50,066 nt of DNA from JALYOC01 sp036675345 (lineage in GTDB: Bacteria; Myxococcota; Myxococcia; Myxococcales; Myxococcaceae). The translations under genes and the position numbers were made by a program. Shown piece by piece: positions 32,910-40,623 of this stretch. The notes beneath the pieces were generated by a model. That model did not search any database, had not been told where the DNA came from, and was given only the letters and a program-made list of their open reading frames with translations. The stretch lies in assembly GCA_036675345.1 (NCBI GenBank), contig JAKFFE010000004.1, forward strand, positions 1 through 50,066. Reading direction: 5' to 3'. The stretch's first letter is position 1. The number at the start of each line of letters is the position of its first letter.

Positions 32910-34744
32910 GCGCGGACCTCCGGTTGGACCCAGCTTCGAAGCGGGGCCTGCCGCCGCCGCTCTTCGATCGCCAGCGCCGCGCTGATCAACCCCACGTGGG
33001 AGAAGGCCTGGGGGAAGTTTCCCAGGGCGTGTCCGCTGCCGGGATCCACCTCTTCGGCGTACAGCCCCAGGGGCGAGGCGTGGGCCAAAAGCCGCTGGAA
33101 CCACCGCTCTGCCTCCTCCAGGGTGCCCCCGCCGTCGGCCAGACACTCCACGCCCCAGAACGAGCAGGCCAGGAACGCGCCGTCTCCCTCTGCGCGCAGC
33201 ACCGGGTTGCGGTACAGCAGCCCGCCGGGCGCCCCCAGCTCCCGCAGCACCCGCGCGGTGGTGGCCCGCATCCGCGGCGAGGAGGCCGGCTCGAAGCCGT
33301 ACCAGGGCAGCAGCAGCAGCGCGGCGTCCGGTGCATCCCCCCCGAAGGTGCTGACGTAGGTGTCGCTCCGCACGTCCACCGCCTGGCTCCGGACCGCGGC
33401 GGCGATCTCCTCCCGGGCCCGACCAATCGCATTGGCGTCCAGCCGGGGGAGCAGCCCCCGCTGGTGGAGCCGCAGCAGTCCATCCAGCGCGGTCCAGCAC
33501 AGCACCTTGGCGTGGGTGTGGTGTTGGGGCGCGGTGCGGTACTCCCACAGCGACGCGTCCGGCTGCTGCCACTGCCGCATCACCAGGTCCCCGAACTCCA
33601 CCAGCATCCGGCGGCTCTCGCCATCCAGCGAGCCTCCGCTGTGGACCTGGGCGCAGACCGCGTCGATCACCTCCCCGTGCAGATCCAGCTGCAGCTGCCC
33701 GTCCGCCGCGTTGCCCACACGCACCGGGGAGGAGCCCCCGTATCCCTCCAGCTGGGGAAGGAGCCGCTCCGGCCGGGGAGCGTTCCCGTACACGTCGTAG
33801 AGCACCGCCAGCCGGGGCTGGGTGAGCACGGTGGTGTGCATCAGCCAGTACACGAAGGCGTCCGCCTCATCGCGGTAGCCCAGCCCATACAGACAGCGGG
33901 CGGTGAAGGCCGAGTCCCGCAGCCAGCAGAAGCGATAGTCCCAGTTGAGCGATCCACCCATCCGCTCCGGCAGGGAGGTGGTGGCCGCCGCCAGAAAGGC
34001 GCCGCTGGGCGGGTATTGCAGCAGCTTCAGCGCCAGGGCGCTGCGCCGGACCGCCTCCTGGTAGGGACCCGCGTACTGCGCGGCCGAGACCCAGGAGCGC
34101 CAGAACTGCGACGTCCGCTCCAGCGCCGCCTCGCTTCCTTCCCGCACCGGGGGAAGCACCGCCGGTCCCTCTGGAGACCAGATCAACGAGAGGTGGATCC
34201 GCTCCCCGGCGCGAACGGTGAAGCGGGCGTGGACCCCACCCTGATCCCAGTGCAGCGGCGTGTCGGCGCGGATGAAGAACGCCCCGGTCCGGGTCTCCAC
34301 GCAGTACCCGCCCCAGCTGCGCTGCCGGTGGACGGTGGGCTGGGTGCCAAAGCCGGGGGCCAGCCGCACCCGGGTCTCCACCTCCGCCTCTCCCCGGGTG
34401 CACTCCACGATCCGGATCAGCTCGTGCTCCGGGAGCAGCAGCCGGCGCTCCTCTTCCTCGGAGGCCACCGGCATCAGGTCGGTCACCGTGACCTCTCCCT
34501 CGGGACGGGAGAAGGTGGTCCGCAGCACGTTGGTGTCGGTCAGGTAGCGCTGCCGGGCCCTCCAGCCTCCCACCGGATGCAGGGACCAGGCGCCGCCGCC
34601 ATCGCCCAGCAGCGAGGCGAAGCAGGCCTGGCTGTCGAAGCGCGGCCAGCACAGCCAGTCCACGGTCCCGTCCTCCGCCACCAGCGCCGCCGAGCGACCG
34701 TCGCCGATGATCCCGTGCCGCTCGATCGGGATCAGCGCGCCCAT
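32906..34744 (-). CDS. Glycoside hydrolase family 15 protein
   Basis: A 612-residue GH15 enzyme (glucoamylase, glucodextranase or trehalase type). The N-terminal beta domain starts MGALIPIERHGIIGDGRSAALV, with GTVDWLCWPRFDS, as usual for bacterial forms without signal peptide, so it should be cytosolic. The catalytic (alpha/alpha)6 barrel has NWDYRFCWLRDSAF (about residues 265-278, with the substrate-binding Arg-Asp) and the C-terminal acid EEVDPGSGHALGNFPQAFSH (about 558-577). Trehalase or maltooligosaccharide activity is plausible. The ATG at 34744 overlaps the SDR gene by 13 nt; the open frame beyond it lies antiphase within the SDR gene and is not coding. Confidence 0.88.
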   Translation of the reverse strand: MGALIPIERHGIIGDGRSAALVAEDGTVDWLCWPRFDSQACFASLLGDGGGAWSLHPVGGWRARQRYLTDTNVLRTTFSRPEGEVTVTDLMPVASEEEERRLLLPEHELIRIVECTRGEAEVETRVRLAPGFGTQPTVHRQRSWGGYCVETRTGAFFIRADTPLHWDQGGVHARFTVRAGERIHLSLIWSPEGPAVLPPVREGSEAALERTSQFWRSWVSAAQYAGPYQEAVRRSALALKLLQYPPSGAFLAAATTSLPERMGGSLNWDYRFCWLRDSAFTARCLYGLGYRDEADAFVYWLMHTTVLTQPRLAVLYDVYGNAPRPERLLPQLEGYGGSSPVRVGNAADGQLQLDLHGEVIDAVCAQVHSGGSLDGESRRMLVEFGDLVMRQWQQPDASLWEYRTAPQHHTHAKVLCWTALDGLLRLHQRGLLPRLDANAIGRAREEIAAAVRSQAVDVRSDTYVSTFGGDAPDAALLLLPWYGFEPASSPRMRATTARVLRELGAPGGLLYRNPVLRAEGDGAFLACSFWGVECLADGGGTLEEAERWFQRLLAHASPLGLYAEEVDPGSGHALGNFPQAFSHVGLISAALAIEERRRQAPLRSWVQPEVRA

Positions 34745-35778
34745 CGCCTGGCCCCCACCGCCACCGCCGCGGCCAGCCCTCCCGCCACCCAGGCCCGGTG
34801 GGCGCGCAGCCACATCTGCGAACTTCCCCTCCGGGCCAGTGCGTCGAAGGGACCGTGCGCCCCCCGATCTCCGGGGAGGGGCTGGTCCAGATTGTCCGGA
34901 CGTCCGGGGGGAAGCACCGGGCCGGTCTGCTGACCGGAGTAGCCGAACCGGGCCAGGTAGCGATCGGCAATCCCGGGCACCAGCCGCTGGGCGAGGATCG
35001 CCTTCAGGGTGGGCCAGCCCAACCAGGCCTCCCGCGGTGGGCGGCAGGCGGCGCGCAACACCTCCTGCGCCACCACCTCCGGCTGGAAGACGGGGGGAAC
35101 GGGCATCGGCTGACGGGGAAGCCGGCTGCGCACCACCTGGAACTGCGGGGTGTTCAGCGCCGGCAGCTGCAGCATGCACAGCTTCACCGGGATCCGGTCA
35201 TGGAGCAGCTCCGAGCGGAGCGAGTCGGTGAACCCGCGCGCCGCCGCCTTGGCCGCGCAGTAGGCGCTCTGCAGCGGGATGGAGCGGTAGGTCAGCGCGG
35301 AGCCGATCTGGATCACAGTTCCCCCTCGCTCCCGCATCCGTCGCACCGCGGCCAGGGTCCCGTGCACGTAGCCCAGGTAGGTGACCTCGGTGACCCGCTG
35401 GAACTCGGCGGGGGTCATCTCCAGTGCCGGGGAGAACACCGAGACCATGGCGTTGTTCACCCACACGTCGATCCGGCCCCACTGCTGGATCACCCGCTCC
35501 GCGGCAGCCTCCACCGCCTGGGGGTCGGAGACGTCCACCGGGAGGACCAGCGCCTCGCTCCCGCTCTCCCGAAGCTCGAGGGCGGCGTGCTGGAGCGCCT
35601 CTTCGTTCCGGGCCAGCAGGGCGACCCGCGAGCCCTGGGTTCCGAAGGCCCGGGCAATGGCCCTCCCCAGCCCGCTGGAGGCGCCGGTGACCACCACCAC
35701 CTGGCCGCGGAGGCGGGGGAACTGCTCACGGCGCCGGAGGGACGCCCTTCCCCGGCGGCCCTGGCGCGGTTCGGTCAT
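34732..35778 (-). CDS. SDR-family oxidoreductase with C-terminal membrane segment
   Basis: A 348-residue short-chain dehydrogenase. The Rossmann core shows TGASSGLG (about residues 31-38), DVSDPQAV, NNAMVS, the catalytic Ser in IGSALTYR and YCAAK (Tyr-x-x-x-Lys, about 175-179). The C-terminal 100 residues are an extension with GWPTLKAILAQRLVPGIADRYLA and a final hydrophobic helix (about 325-343, AWVAGGLAAAVAVG), a membrane anchor. This SDR-plus-anchor type with the GxP tail is often found in stress-related gene groups. Substrate unknown. The ATG at 35778 gives a basic Arg-rich lead. Confidence 0.85.
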   Translation of the reverse strand: MTEPRQGRRGRASLRRREQFPRLRGQVVVVTGASSGLGRAIARAFGTQGSRVALLARNEEALQHAALELRESGSEALVLPVDVSDPQAVEAAAERVIQQWGRIDVWVNNAMVSVFSPALEMTPAEFQRVTEVTYLGYVHGTLAAVRRMRERGGTVIQIGSALTYRSIPLQSAYCAAKAAARGFTDSLRSELLHDRIPVKLCMLQLPALNTPQFQVVRSRLPRQPMPVPPVFQPEVVAQEVLRAACRPPREAWLGWPTLKAILAQRLVPGIADRYLARFGYSGQQTGPVLPPGRPDNLDQPLPGDRGAHGPFDALARRGSSQMWLRAHRAWVAGGLAAAVAVGARRWAR

Positions 35779-35863
35779 TGCCGAACTTGGGGATCACCCG
35801 CGTCGGGGTGGAAGTGCAGGCGCTGATCGCTCGACTGTCAGCCTGGAGGGCTGAAGGAGCTGG

Positions 35864-36067
35864 TCAGGTGAAGATCTTCCGGAACAGCCGCCAGATGGTG
35901 CGTTCGTCCTGGGTGGACTTGGTCCTCACCGGACCGTCCACCTGCAACCGGAGCGCGCGCTGCTTGGCCTGAACTGCGGGATCGATGGAGGCGAAGCTGA
36001 ACTCATCATCGCCTTCCACGGCGGTGATCACCTTCTCCGACCGCGATTTCTTCAGGTAGCTGCTCAC
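35864..36067 (-). CDS. Small hypothetical protein
   Basis: A 67-residue, highly charged protein starting at GTG 36067. It has no signal peptide, membrane segment or known motif; the C-terminal half is Arg/Lys-rich (VRTKSTQDERTIWRLFRKIF). A good promoter (36075-36104) ends seven nt upstream of the GTG and no ribosome site is visible, so a leaderless mRNA is likely. The promoter fit is the main reason for calling the gene real. Confidence 0.5.
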   Translation of the reverse strand: MSSYLKKSRSEKVITAVEGDDEFSFASIDPAVQAKQRALRLQVDGPVRTKSTQDERTIWRLFRKIFT

Positions 36068-36074
36068 GGGATCG

Positions 36075-36104
36075 ATAGTACGGGCCGGGGACCGGGGTTG
36101 TCAC
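36075..36104 (-). promoter_or_regulatory. Promoter of the small protein gene, leaderless type
   Basis: The minus strand has GTGACA (36104-36099), an 18-nt spacer and TACTAT (36080-36075). The GTG start at 36067 lies seven nt after the -10 box, the normal distance to a transcription start. Confidence 0.5.
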
Positions 36105-36136
36105 GTTGGCCCCCGGCCGCGGTAGCCAATCGACGC

Positions 36137-36742
36137 CTACTTGACCACCCGCAGGTGGGAGCGATCCCTGGGCTTGGGCGGCTCCTCCCGGGGCGGTTCG
36201 GGGGTCTCGTCCGGGGGTTCAGGCTCCAGCGGCCGGGCCGCGGCCAGACCAGGCTGGGGCCGCGGAGGCGGGCGCTCCCGCTCCACCGGGACCTCGTTCT
36301 GCGACTCCGAAGCGCCCTCGGTCCCTTCGGCGGACAGCGGGGCCACGGTGCGCAGCTGCGGCCGGCCCACCGCGCGGGGGGGAGGGGGGGCCGAATCCTC
36401 GGCGCCGGTGGGGGGCGCGGAGAGGAGCTCCGGGGGGAGATCCTCCACGAACATCCAGAACTCCTTGGTCACGTGGCTGGTCACCGCGAACAGCGCCGAC
36501 CAGGGGATGCCCACCGAGAAGCGCGAGCCGCCGAAGCTGAGCGACTGTCGCACCCCCCACTCGTTCACCGAGAGGTCGGGCGGATCGAACCGGTAGGAGA
36601 GGTTCAGGCGCAGGTGCGCCTCGTCGCGCAGGGCCTGGGGCACCACCACCCCCGGCCGGCGGGCGTCCAGGTGCACCATCACCATGCCCAGGTTGAGGGC
36701 GTTGAGCAGGCGTTCTTTCTTCTCAGGGCCGCGAGGGTCCAT
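36137..36742 (-). CDS. sspB: SspB-like ClpXP adaptor
   Basis: A 201-residue protein with an SspB domain in its first 105 residues: MVMVHLDARRPGVVVPQAL (substrate-binding groove strand), LRLNLSYRF, and SFGGSRFSVGIPWSALFAV. A long Pro/Glu/Arg-rich linker (about 110-190) follows, and the last residues are RSHLRVVK, almost identical to the ClpX-binding tail of E. coli SspB (RPALRVVK). SspB hands ssrA-tagged proteins to ClpXP. The gene lies 18 nt after smpB, whose product starts that tagging process, which supports the call. ATG at 36742. The linker is longer than usual. Confidence 0.85.
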   Translation of the reverse strand: MDPRGPEKKERLLNALNLGMVMVHLDARRPGVVVPQALRDEAHLRLNLSYRFDPPDLSVNEWGVRQSLSFGGSRFSVGIPWSALFAVTSHVTKEFWMFVEDLPPELLSAPPTGAEDSAPPPPRAVGRPQLRTVAPLSAEGTEGASESQNEVPVERERPPPRPQPGLAAARPLEPEPPDETPEPPREEPPKPRDRSHLRVVK

Positions 36743-36760
36743 GTCCGTCCGTGGGGAGTC

Positions 36761-37231
36761 TCACCGGCGCCGAATGGCGCGATCCATCTCGCGGCGAGTC
36801 TCCCGCTCCTTGATGTCTTGACGCCGGTCCTCGTGCTTCTTGCCCGTGCACAGCCCGAGCAGCACCTTGGCGCGTCCGTTCTTGAAGTAGAGCCTCAAGG
36901 GAATGATCGAGTAGCCCCGCTCATTGACCTTGGTGGTCCATTTGTCGATCTGCTCTCGGTGCAACAGAAGCTTGCGCGCGCGCAGGGGCTCATGCCCGAA
37001 AATCGCCGCCGCCTTGAAGGGACCGATGTGGGCGTTGAGCAGGTACAGCTCGCCGTTCTTGGGCAGCCCGTAGGAGTCGCTGAGGTTCACCTTCCCGTCG
37101 CGCAGGCTCTTGACCTCGCTGCCCATCAGCATCAGGCCAGCCTCCACGCTGTCCTCCACGTGGTAGTCGAACCGCGCCCTGCGGTTCTCCGCGATCAGCT
37201 TCTCCCCCTCCTTCGCCTTGTCTGCCGCCAC
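36761..37231 (-). CDS. smpB: SsrA-binding protein SmpB
   Basis: A 156-residue SmpB, the tmRNA partner in trans-translation. Landmarks are AENRRARFDY (about 14-23), GLMLMGSEVKSLRDGKVNL (about 32-50), the YGLPKNGELYLLNAHIGPF block, RARKLLLHR, KNGRAKVLLGLCTGKKHEDRR and the basic C-terminal tail that enters the mRNA channel. It starts at GTG 37231 with AAGGCG upstream, 11 nt after panC. The tmRNA gene (ssrA) is not in the window. Confidence 0.95.
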   Translation of the reverse strand: MAADKAKEGEKLIAENRRARFDYHVEDSVEAGLMLMGSEVKSLRDGKVNLSDSYGLPKNGELYLLNAHIGPFKAAAIFGHEPLRARKLLLHREQIDKWTTKVNERGYSIIPLRLYFKNGRAKVLLGLCTGKKHEDRRQDIKERETRREMDRAIRRR

Positions 37232-37242
37232 GTGGGTTCGCC

Positions 37243-38097
37243 TTAACCGTCGACGCCGACGTTGTCGATGAGCCGCGTGTTGCCCAGGAAGGCGGCGACC
37301 AGTAGCCGGGCGGGCTGCCCGCTGACCAGGGTGGTGAGCGGGGCCAGGGTCTCGGCGTCCACCAGCTCCACGTAGTCCTCGCGGACCTGCGCCTCCTGCA
37401 GACGGGCCCGGACCGCGGCCACCAGGGCCTGGGCGTCCTTGACCCCTTTCGCGGCCAGGGCGCGCGCGTCCCTCAACCCGGAGGAGAGGCTCAGGGCCCG
37501 GCGGCGCTCGTCCGCGGAGAGGTAGACGTTGCGGGAGGACATCGCCAGGCCGTCCGCCTCGCGCACGGTGGGGCTGCCCACCACCTGCACCCGCAGGTGG
37601 AGGTCCCGGTTCAGACGCTTGATCACTTGAAGCTGCTGGTAGTCCTTCTCCCCGAAGAAGGCGAGGTCCGGACGGAACAGGGTGAACAGCTTGGTGACCA
37701 CGGTGGCCACCCCGCGGAAGTGTCCGGGGCGGCGCGCGCCGCACAGCCCCTGCTGCAGTTGGGTGACCTCCACGAAGGTCTGCGCGCCGGGCGGGTACAC
37801 CTCGGCGGGCTCGGGCGCGAACACCACCGCCACCCCGGCGCCGCGGCACTTCTCCAGGTCCCCCTCCAGATCGCGGGGATAGCGGGCCAGGTCCTCCTGG
37901 GGACCGAACTGGGTGGGGTTGACGAAAATCGAGACCGCCACCACCTCGGCCTGGCCCCGGGCCTCCTGCATCAAGGACACATGCCCCTGGTGCAGAAAAC
38001 CCATGGTGGGCACCAGCGCCAGGCGCTGCCCGGCACGGTGGGTCTCCTTCTCGAAGGAGACGACCTCATCAAGGGTGCGGAGGATGCGGAGAGTCAT
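37243..38097 (-). CDS. panC: Pantothenate synthetase
   Basis: A 284-residue PanC joining pantoate and beta-alanine with ATP to give pantothenate. Nucleotidyltransferase motifs are LVPTMGFLHQGHVSLM (HIGH-type, about residues 28-43), SIFVNPTQFGPQEDLARYPR (about 56-75), FFGEKDYQQLQVI (about 149-161) and the KMSKS-like GLAMSSRN (about 185-192). ATG 38097. It follows panB by 68 nt and belongs to the panB-panC-smpB-sspB run. Confidence 0.95.
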   Translation of the reverse strand: MTLRILRTLDEVVSFEKETHRAGQRLALVPTMGFLHQGHVSLMQEARGQAEVVAVSIFVNPTQFGPQEDLARYPRDLEGDLEKCRGAGVAVVFAPEPAEVYPPGAQTFVEVTQLQQGLCGARRPGHFRGVATVVTKLFTLFRPDLAFFGEKDYQQLQVIKRLNRDLHLRVQVVGSPTVREADGLAMSSRNVYLSADERRRALSLSSGLRDARALAAKGVKDAQALVAAVRARLQEAQVREDYVELVDAETLAPLTTLVSGQPARLLVAAFLGNTRLIDNVGVDG

Positions 38098-38166
38098 CGG
38101 AGGAACGCCAGGTCGGTGCCCGGGAGCCGCAACAGGAGGCCGGCGCCCGGGGAGTCGAGCGGCGAT

Positions 38167-39066
38167 CTACACCGGGACGCCGTAGACAGCGACCTTCGTC
38201 TCACCATCCGCTTCGGTGGAGGGCTCCGGCGCCTTGTTGCTGGAGACCAGGCGGATCGACTTGGACTTGAAGGAGTGGTCCTCGGTGGGGAAGGTCCCGG
38301 CCCGCACCTCGCCAAAGAAGGTCTCGGTGGCGGTCTTGATCGTCCCGAACAGGTCCGCGTAGCGCTTGACGAACCTGGGCTTGAACTCCGGGTTCATCCC
38401 CAAGAAGTCGTAGCACACCAGCACCTGGCCGTCGGTGGACACCCCGGCCCCGATCCCGATGGTGGGGATGGAGAGCCGGGCGGTGATCTGCTCCGCCAAC
38501 TCCATCGGCACCGCCTCCAGCACCAGCGCGTAGCAACCGGCGGCCTCCAGGGCCATCGCGTCGCGCAGGATCTTGCGCGCCGCCTGCTCGTCCTTCCCCT
38601 GCACCACGTAGCCGCCCATCTTGTGGACCGACTGCGGGGTGAGGCCCAGGTGGCCCATCACCGGGATGCTGGCGCGGACGATCTTCTGGACGGTGTCGGA
38701 GAACTCCTCCCCGCCCTCCAGCTTCACCGAACCGCAGCCGCCCTCGGAGATCAGCCGCCCGGCGTTGCGCACTGCCTCGTCGGCGGAGACCTGGTAGCTC
38801 ATGAAGGGCATGTCGCCCACCACATGGGCCCGCTTGGCGCCGCGGGTGACCATCCGCGAGTGGTAGACCATCTGGTCCATGGTCACCGGCAGGGTGGAGT
38901 CGTTGCCCTGGATCACCATCCCCAGCGAATCACCGACCAGCAGCACGTCGGCGCCGGACTGGTCGAGGATGTGGGCGAACGTCGCGTCGTAGGCCGTGAC
39001 CATGCAGATCTTCTGGCCGGCCTGCTTCATCTTCTTCAGCGTGTGGATGGTGACCTGGTCCTTCAC
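38167..39066 (-). CDS. panB: 3-methyl-2-oxobutanoate hydroxymethyltransferase
   Basis: A 299-residue PanB, the first enzyme of the pantothenate route (ketoisovalerate plus methylene-THF to ketopantoate). Family motifs are MVTAYDATFA (about 22-31), LVGDSLGMVIQG (about 42-53, metal ligand Asp), GDMPFMSY (about 84-91), SVKLEGG (about 113-119), GHLGLTPQSVHKMGGYVVQG (about 138-157), LEAVP (about 183-187) and TIGIGAG (about 201-207). It has about 30 extra residues at the C-terminus. The GTG at 39066 has a strong GGAGG five nt upstream. In 39067-39178 an imperfect stem (CACCCTG with CAGGGTG enclosing TCCGAC/GTCGGA) could structure the leader. Confidence 0.95.
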   Translation of the reverse strand: MKDQVTIHTLKKMKQAGQKICMVTAYDATFAHILDQSGADVLLVGDSLGMVIQGNDSTLPVTMDQMVYHSRMVTRGAKRAHVVGDMPFMSYQVSADEAVRNAGRLISEGGCGSVKLEGGEEFSDTVQKIVRASIPVMGHLGLTPQSVHKMGGYVVQGKDEQAARKILRDAMALEAAGCYALVLEAVPMELAEQITARLSIPTIGIGAGVSTDGQVLVCYDFLGMNPEFKPRFVKRYADLFGTIKTATETFFGEVRAGTFPTEDHSFKSKSIRLVSSNKAPEPSTEADGETKVAVYGVPV

Positions 39067-39178
39067 GGTTCACCTCCTTTTTGGGGAGACTGCGGGTCTG
39101 TCGGCGCCCACCCTGCTTGTCCCCTCACCGTCCGACAGGTCGGATCGCCGGGGGCCAGGGTGTGCGTCGATTGGAAGT

Positions 39179-39823
39179 CTAACCGCGCTTCACCGAAACG
39201 GGGATGTAGTGGTGGGTCCCGTGTTTGGTCTTGCGGATCACCGACAGGAGATTCTCCAGGTCATCCTGGTTGTTCACGAAGTCGATGTCCGAGGTGTTGA
39301 TCACCAGCAGCGGGGTGTCGCTGTAGTGGAAGAAGAAGTCGTTGTAGGTCCGGGTCAGGTCCTCCAGGTACTGGGGATCGAACCGGCGCTCGAACTCCCG
39401 CCCGCGCTTCTTGATCCGGTGCAGCAGCACGTCCTGGCGGGCCTGGAGGTAGATCACCAGGTCCGGCTTGGCCACCCGCGTCCCCAGGGCGTCATAGACC
39501 CGGTCGTAGAGAGCCAGCTCGTTCTTGTCCAGGGTGAGGGTGGCGAAGATCCGGTCCTTGGCGAACAGGTAGTCGCTGACGGTCACCGAGCTGAACAGGT
39601 CCTGCTGGAACAGGTCCTGCTGCTGCTTGAAGCGCGAGAGCAGGAAGAACATCTGCGTCTGGAACGCGAACTTGGCGCGGTCCGAGTAGAAGCTGTTGAG
39701 GAACGGGTTCTCCTCCACCACCTCCATGATCTTCCGCGCCTTGAAGCGCTCCGAGAGGATGTTGGTGAGGCTCGACTTGCCGACGCCGATAGGGCCTTCG
39801 ACGACGATGTAGCGGTTGTCCAT
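39179..39823 (-). CDS. Deoxynucleoside kinase
   Basis: A 214-residue kinase of the dNK/dCK/dGK family that phosphorylates a deoxynucleoside with ATP for the salvage pathway. The P-loop is VEGPIGVGKSSLT (about residues 8-20), followed by VVEENPFLNSFY (catalytic Glu region), QTQMFFLLSRF (about 56-66), the ERS-type DRIFA and IKKRGREFERRF (LID, Arg-rich, about 133-144). Base specificity (A/G versus C/T) cannot be told. The ATG at 39823 is correct; a larger open frame upstream lies in the intergenic region. It lies upstream of panB in the same direction. Confidence 0.88.
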   Translation of the reverse strand: MDNRYIVVEGPIGVGKSSLTNILSERFKARKIMEVVEENPFLNSFYSDRAKFAFQTQMFFLLSRFKQQQDLFQQDLFSSVTVSDYLFAKDRIFATLTLDKNELALYDRVYDALGTRVAKPDLVIYLQARQDVLLHRIKKRGREFERRFDPQYLEDLTRTYNDFFFHYSDTPLLVINTSDIDFVNNQDDLENLLSVIRKTKHGTHHYIPVSVKRG

Positions 39824-39991
39824 CCGACGTTCCGGCCTCCACCGGCAGGGTGCCGGCCCCGTGCCTTCCGCGGGTCCCAGAAACGCGCCAAGAGCCGATT
39901 TACCGGGCCTGGAAGGCGCGCGCACCTTGGCAGAGGCGTGTGACTTCCGCAACGGTTCGCTGGAAAAGGCCAATGATCCCGCCACCGTGGG

Positions 39992-40020
39992 TTGACGGCA
40001 AATGCATGGCAACGTAACGT
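39992..40020 (+). promoter_or_regulatory. sigma70-type promoter for the 40065 gene
   Basis: TTGACG (39992-39997), 17-nt spacer and TAACGT (40015-40020) on the plus strand; the TGACG/CGTCA ends form an inverted repeat around the spacer that could be an operator. Downstream at 40031-40049 GTTCC and GGAAC form another small inverted repeat in the leader. Confidence 0.5.
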
Positions 40021-40064
40021 CACATGATGCGTTCCGGCTGTACTGGAACGGGCCAGGAGGGGTC

Positions 40065-40367
40065 ATGAAGCGTCGCCAGGGTTCCAAATCGACGGTGGTC
40101 GAGTCCGGGGAGACGACCGCGCGTTCGGCCCCCGAGGCGGAGACCACCACTGCCGCCCCGGTGCCGCACGACGTCTCCGACAGCCCGCTGTACGGCGTGG
40201 CGATGCTGAAGATCGCGATGGAGCTCAAGAAGCCCAACGCCGGCGAGCTGGAGGACATCCTCTCCGGGGTGCTGACCCGGATGAAGCTGAGCGAAGAGGA
40301 CTTCCGCGCGTTCCTGGCCAAGAACGGCGGGATGCTGCGCGCCATCGCCAACCGCCGGAAGTACTAG
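40065..40367 (+). CDS. Hypothetical 100-residue protein
   Basis: The protein starts at ATG 40065 (AGGAGGGG upstream). The first 45 residues are polar, Thr/Ser/Glu-rich and probably disordered; the second half (about 48-100, LYGVAMLKIAMELKKPNAGE onward) looks helical and ends in a basic tail RRKY. No family is recognised. A good promoter lies 44 nt upstream of the start, which supports expression. Confidence 0.6.
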   Translation: MKRRQGSKSTVVESGETTARSAPEAETTTAAPVPHDVSDSPLYGVAMLKIAMELKKPNAGELEDILSGVLTRMKLSEEDFRAFLAKNGGMLRAIANRRKY

Positions 40368-40369
40368 CC

Positions 40370-40558
40370 GTGCCGGAGCGGAAGCGCCCCGCCCGGGGGA
40401 CCACCACCACCTCCTCCTCCGAGCGCTCCGAGCTGCCCCGGGAGGTTGCCCGGTTGGCCACCTCGGTGGAGAAGAAGAAGCCGGCGACGGCTTCCAAACC
40501 GCAAGGCGCGAAGGCCCGGATCGTGGCCCGCCTCAAGCGGCTGCATCCGATGGACTAG
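40370..40558 (+). CDS. Small basic hypothetical protein
   Basis: A 62-residue Lys/Arg/Thr-rich protein at a GTG two bases after the preceding stop; GGAAG lies nine nt before the GTG. It ends KARIVARLKRLHPMD. Composition suggests nucleic-acid binding or disorder; without homologues it may be spurious, but translational coupling with the 40065 gene fits. Confidence 0.4.
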   Translation: MPERKRPARGTTTTSSSERSELPREVARLATSVEKKKPATASKPQGAKARIVARLKRLHPMD

Positions 40559-40623
40559 GGACCGCGGTGGGCCGCTTCGGCCCGCCGGCCCCGCGACCCG
40601 AGCGCCACCGCCTCTGGGTCCGC

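Noticed and set aside
35779..35863. Promoter CTGACA-17-TGCACT for the SDR gene
   Set aside because: The -10 box matches the consensus at only half its positions; too weak to list.
36761..37849. Possible longer smpB-containing frame reaching into panC
   Set aside because: The region before GTG 37231 is panC in another frame; SmpB family length is met from 37231.
39067..39178. Riboswitch before panB
   Set aside because: An inverted repeat is present (CACCCTG/CAGGGTG around TCCGAC/GTCGGA), but I recognise no riboswitch class and the downstream pathway has none known that fits.
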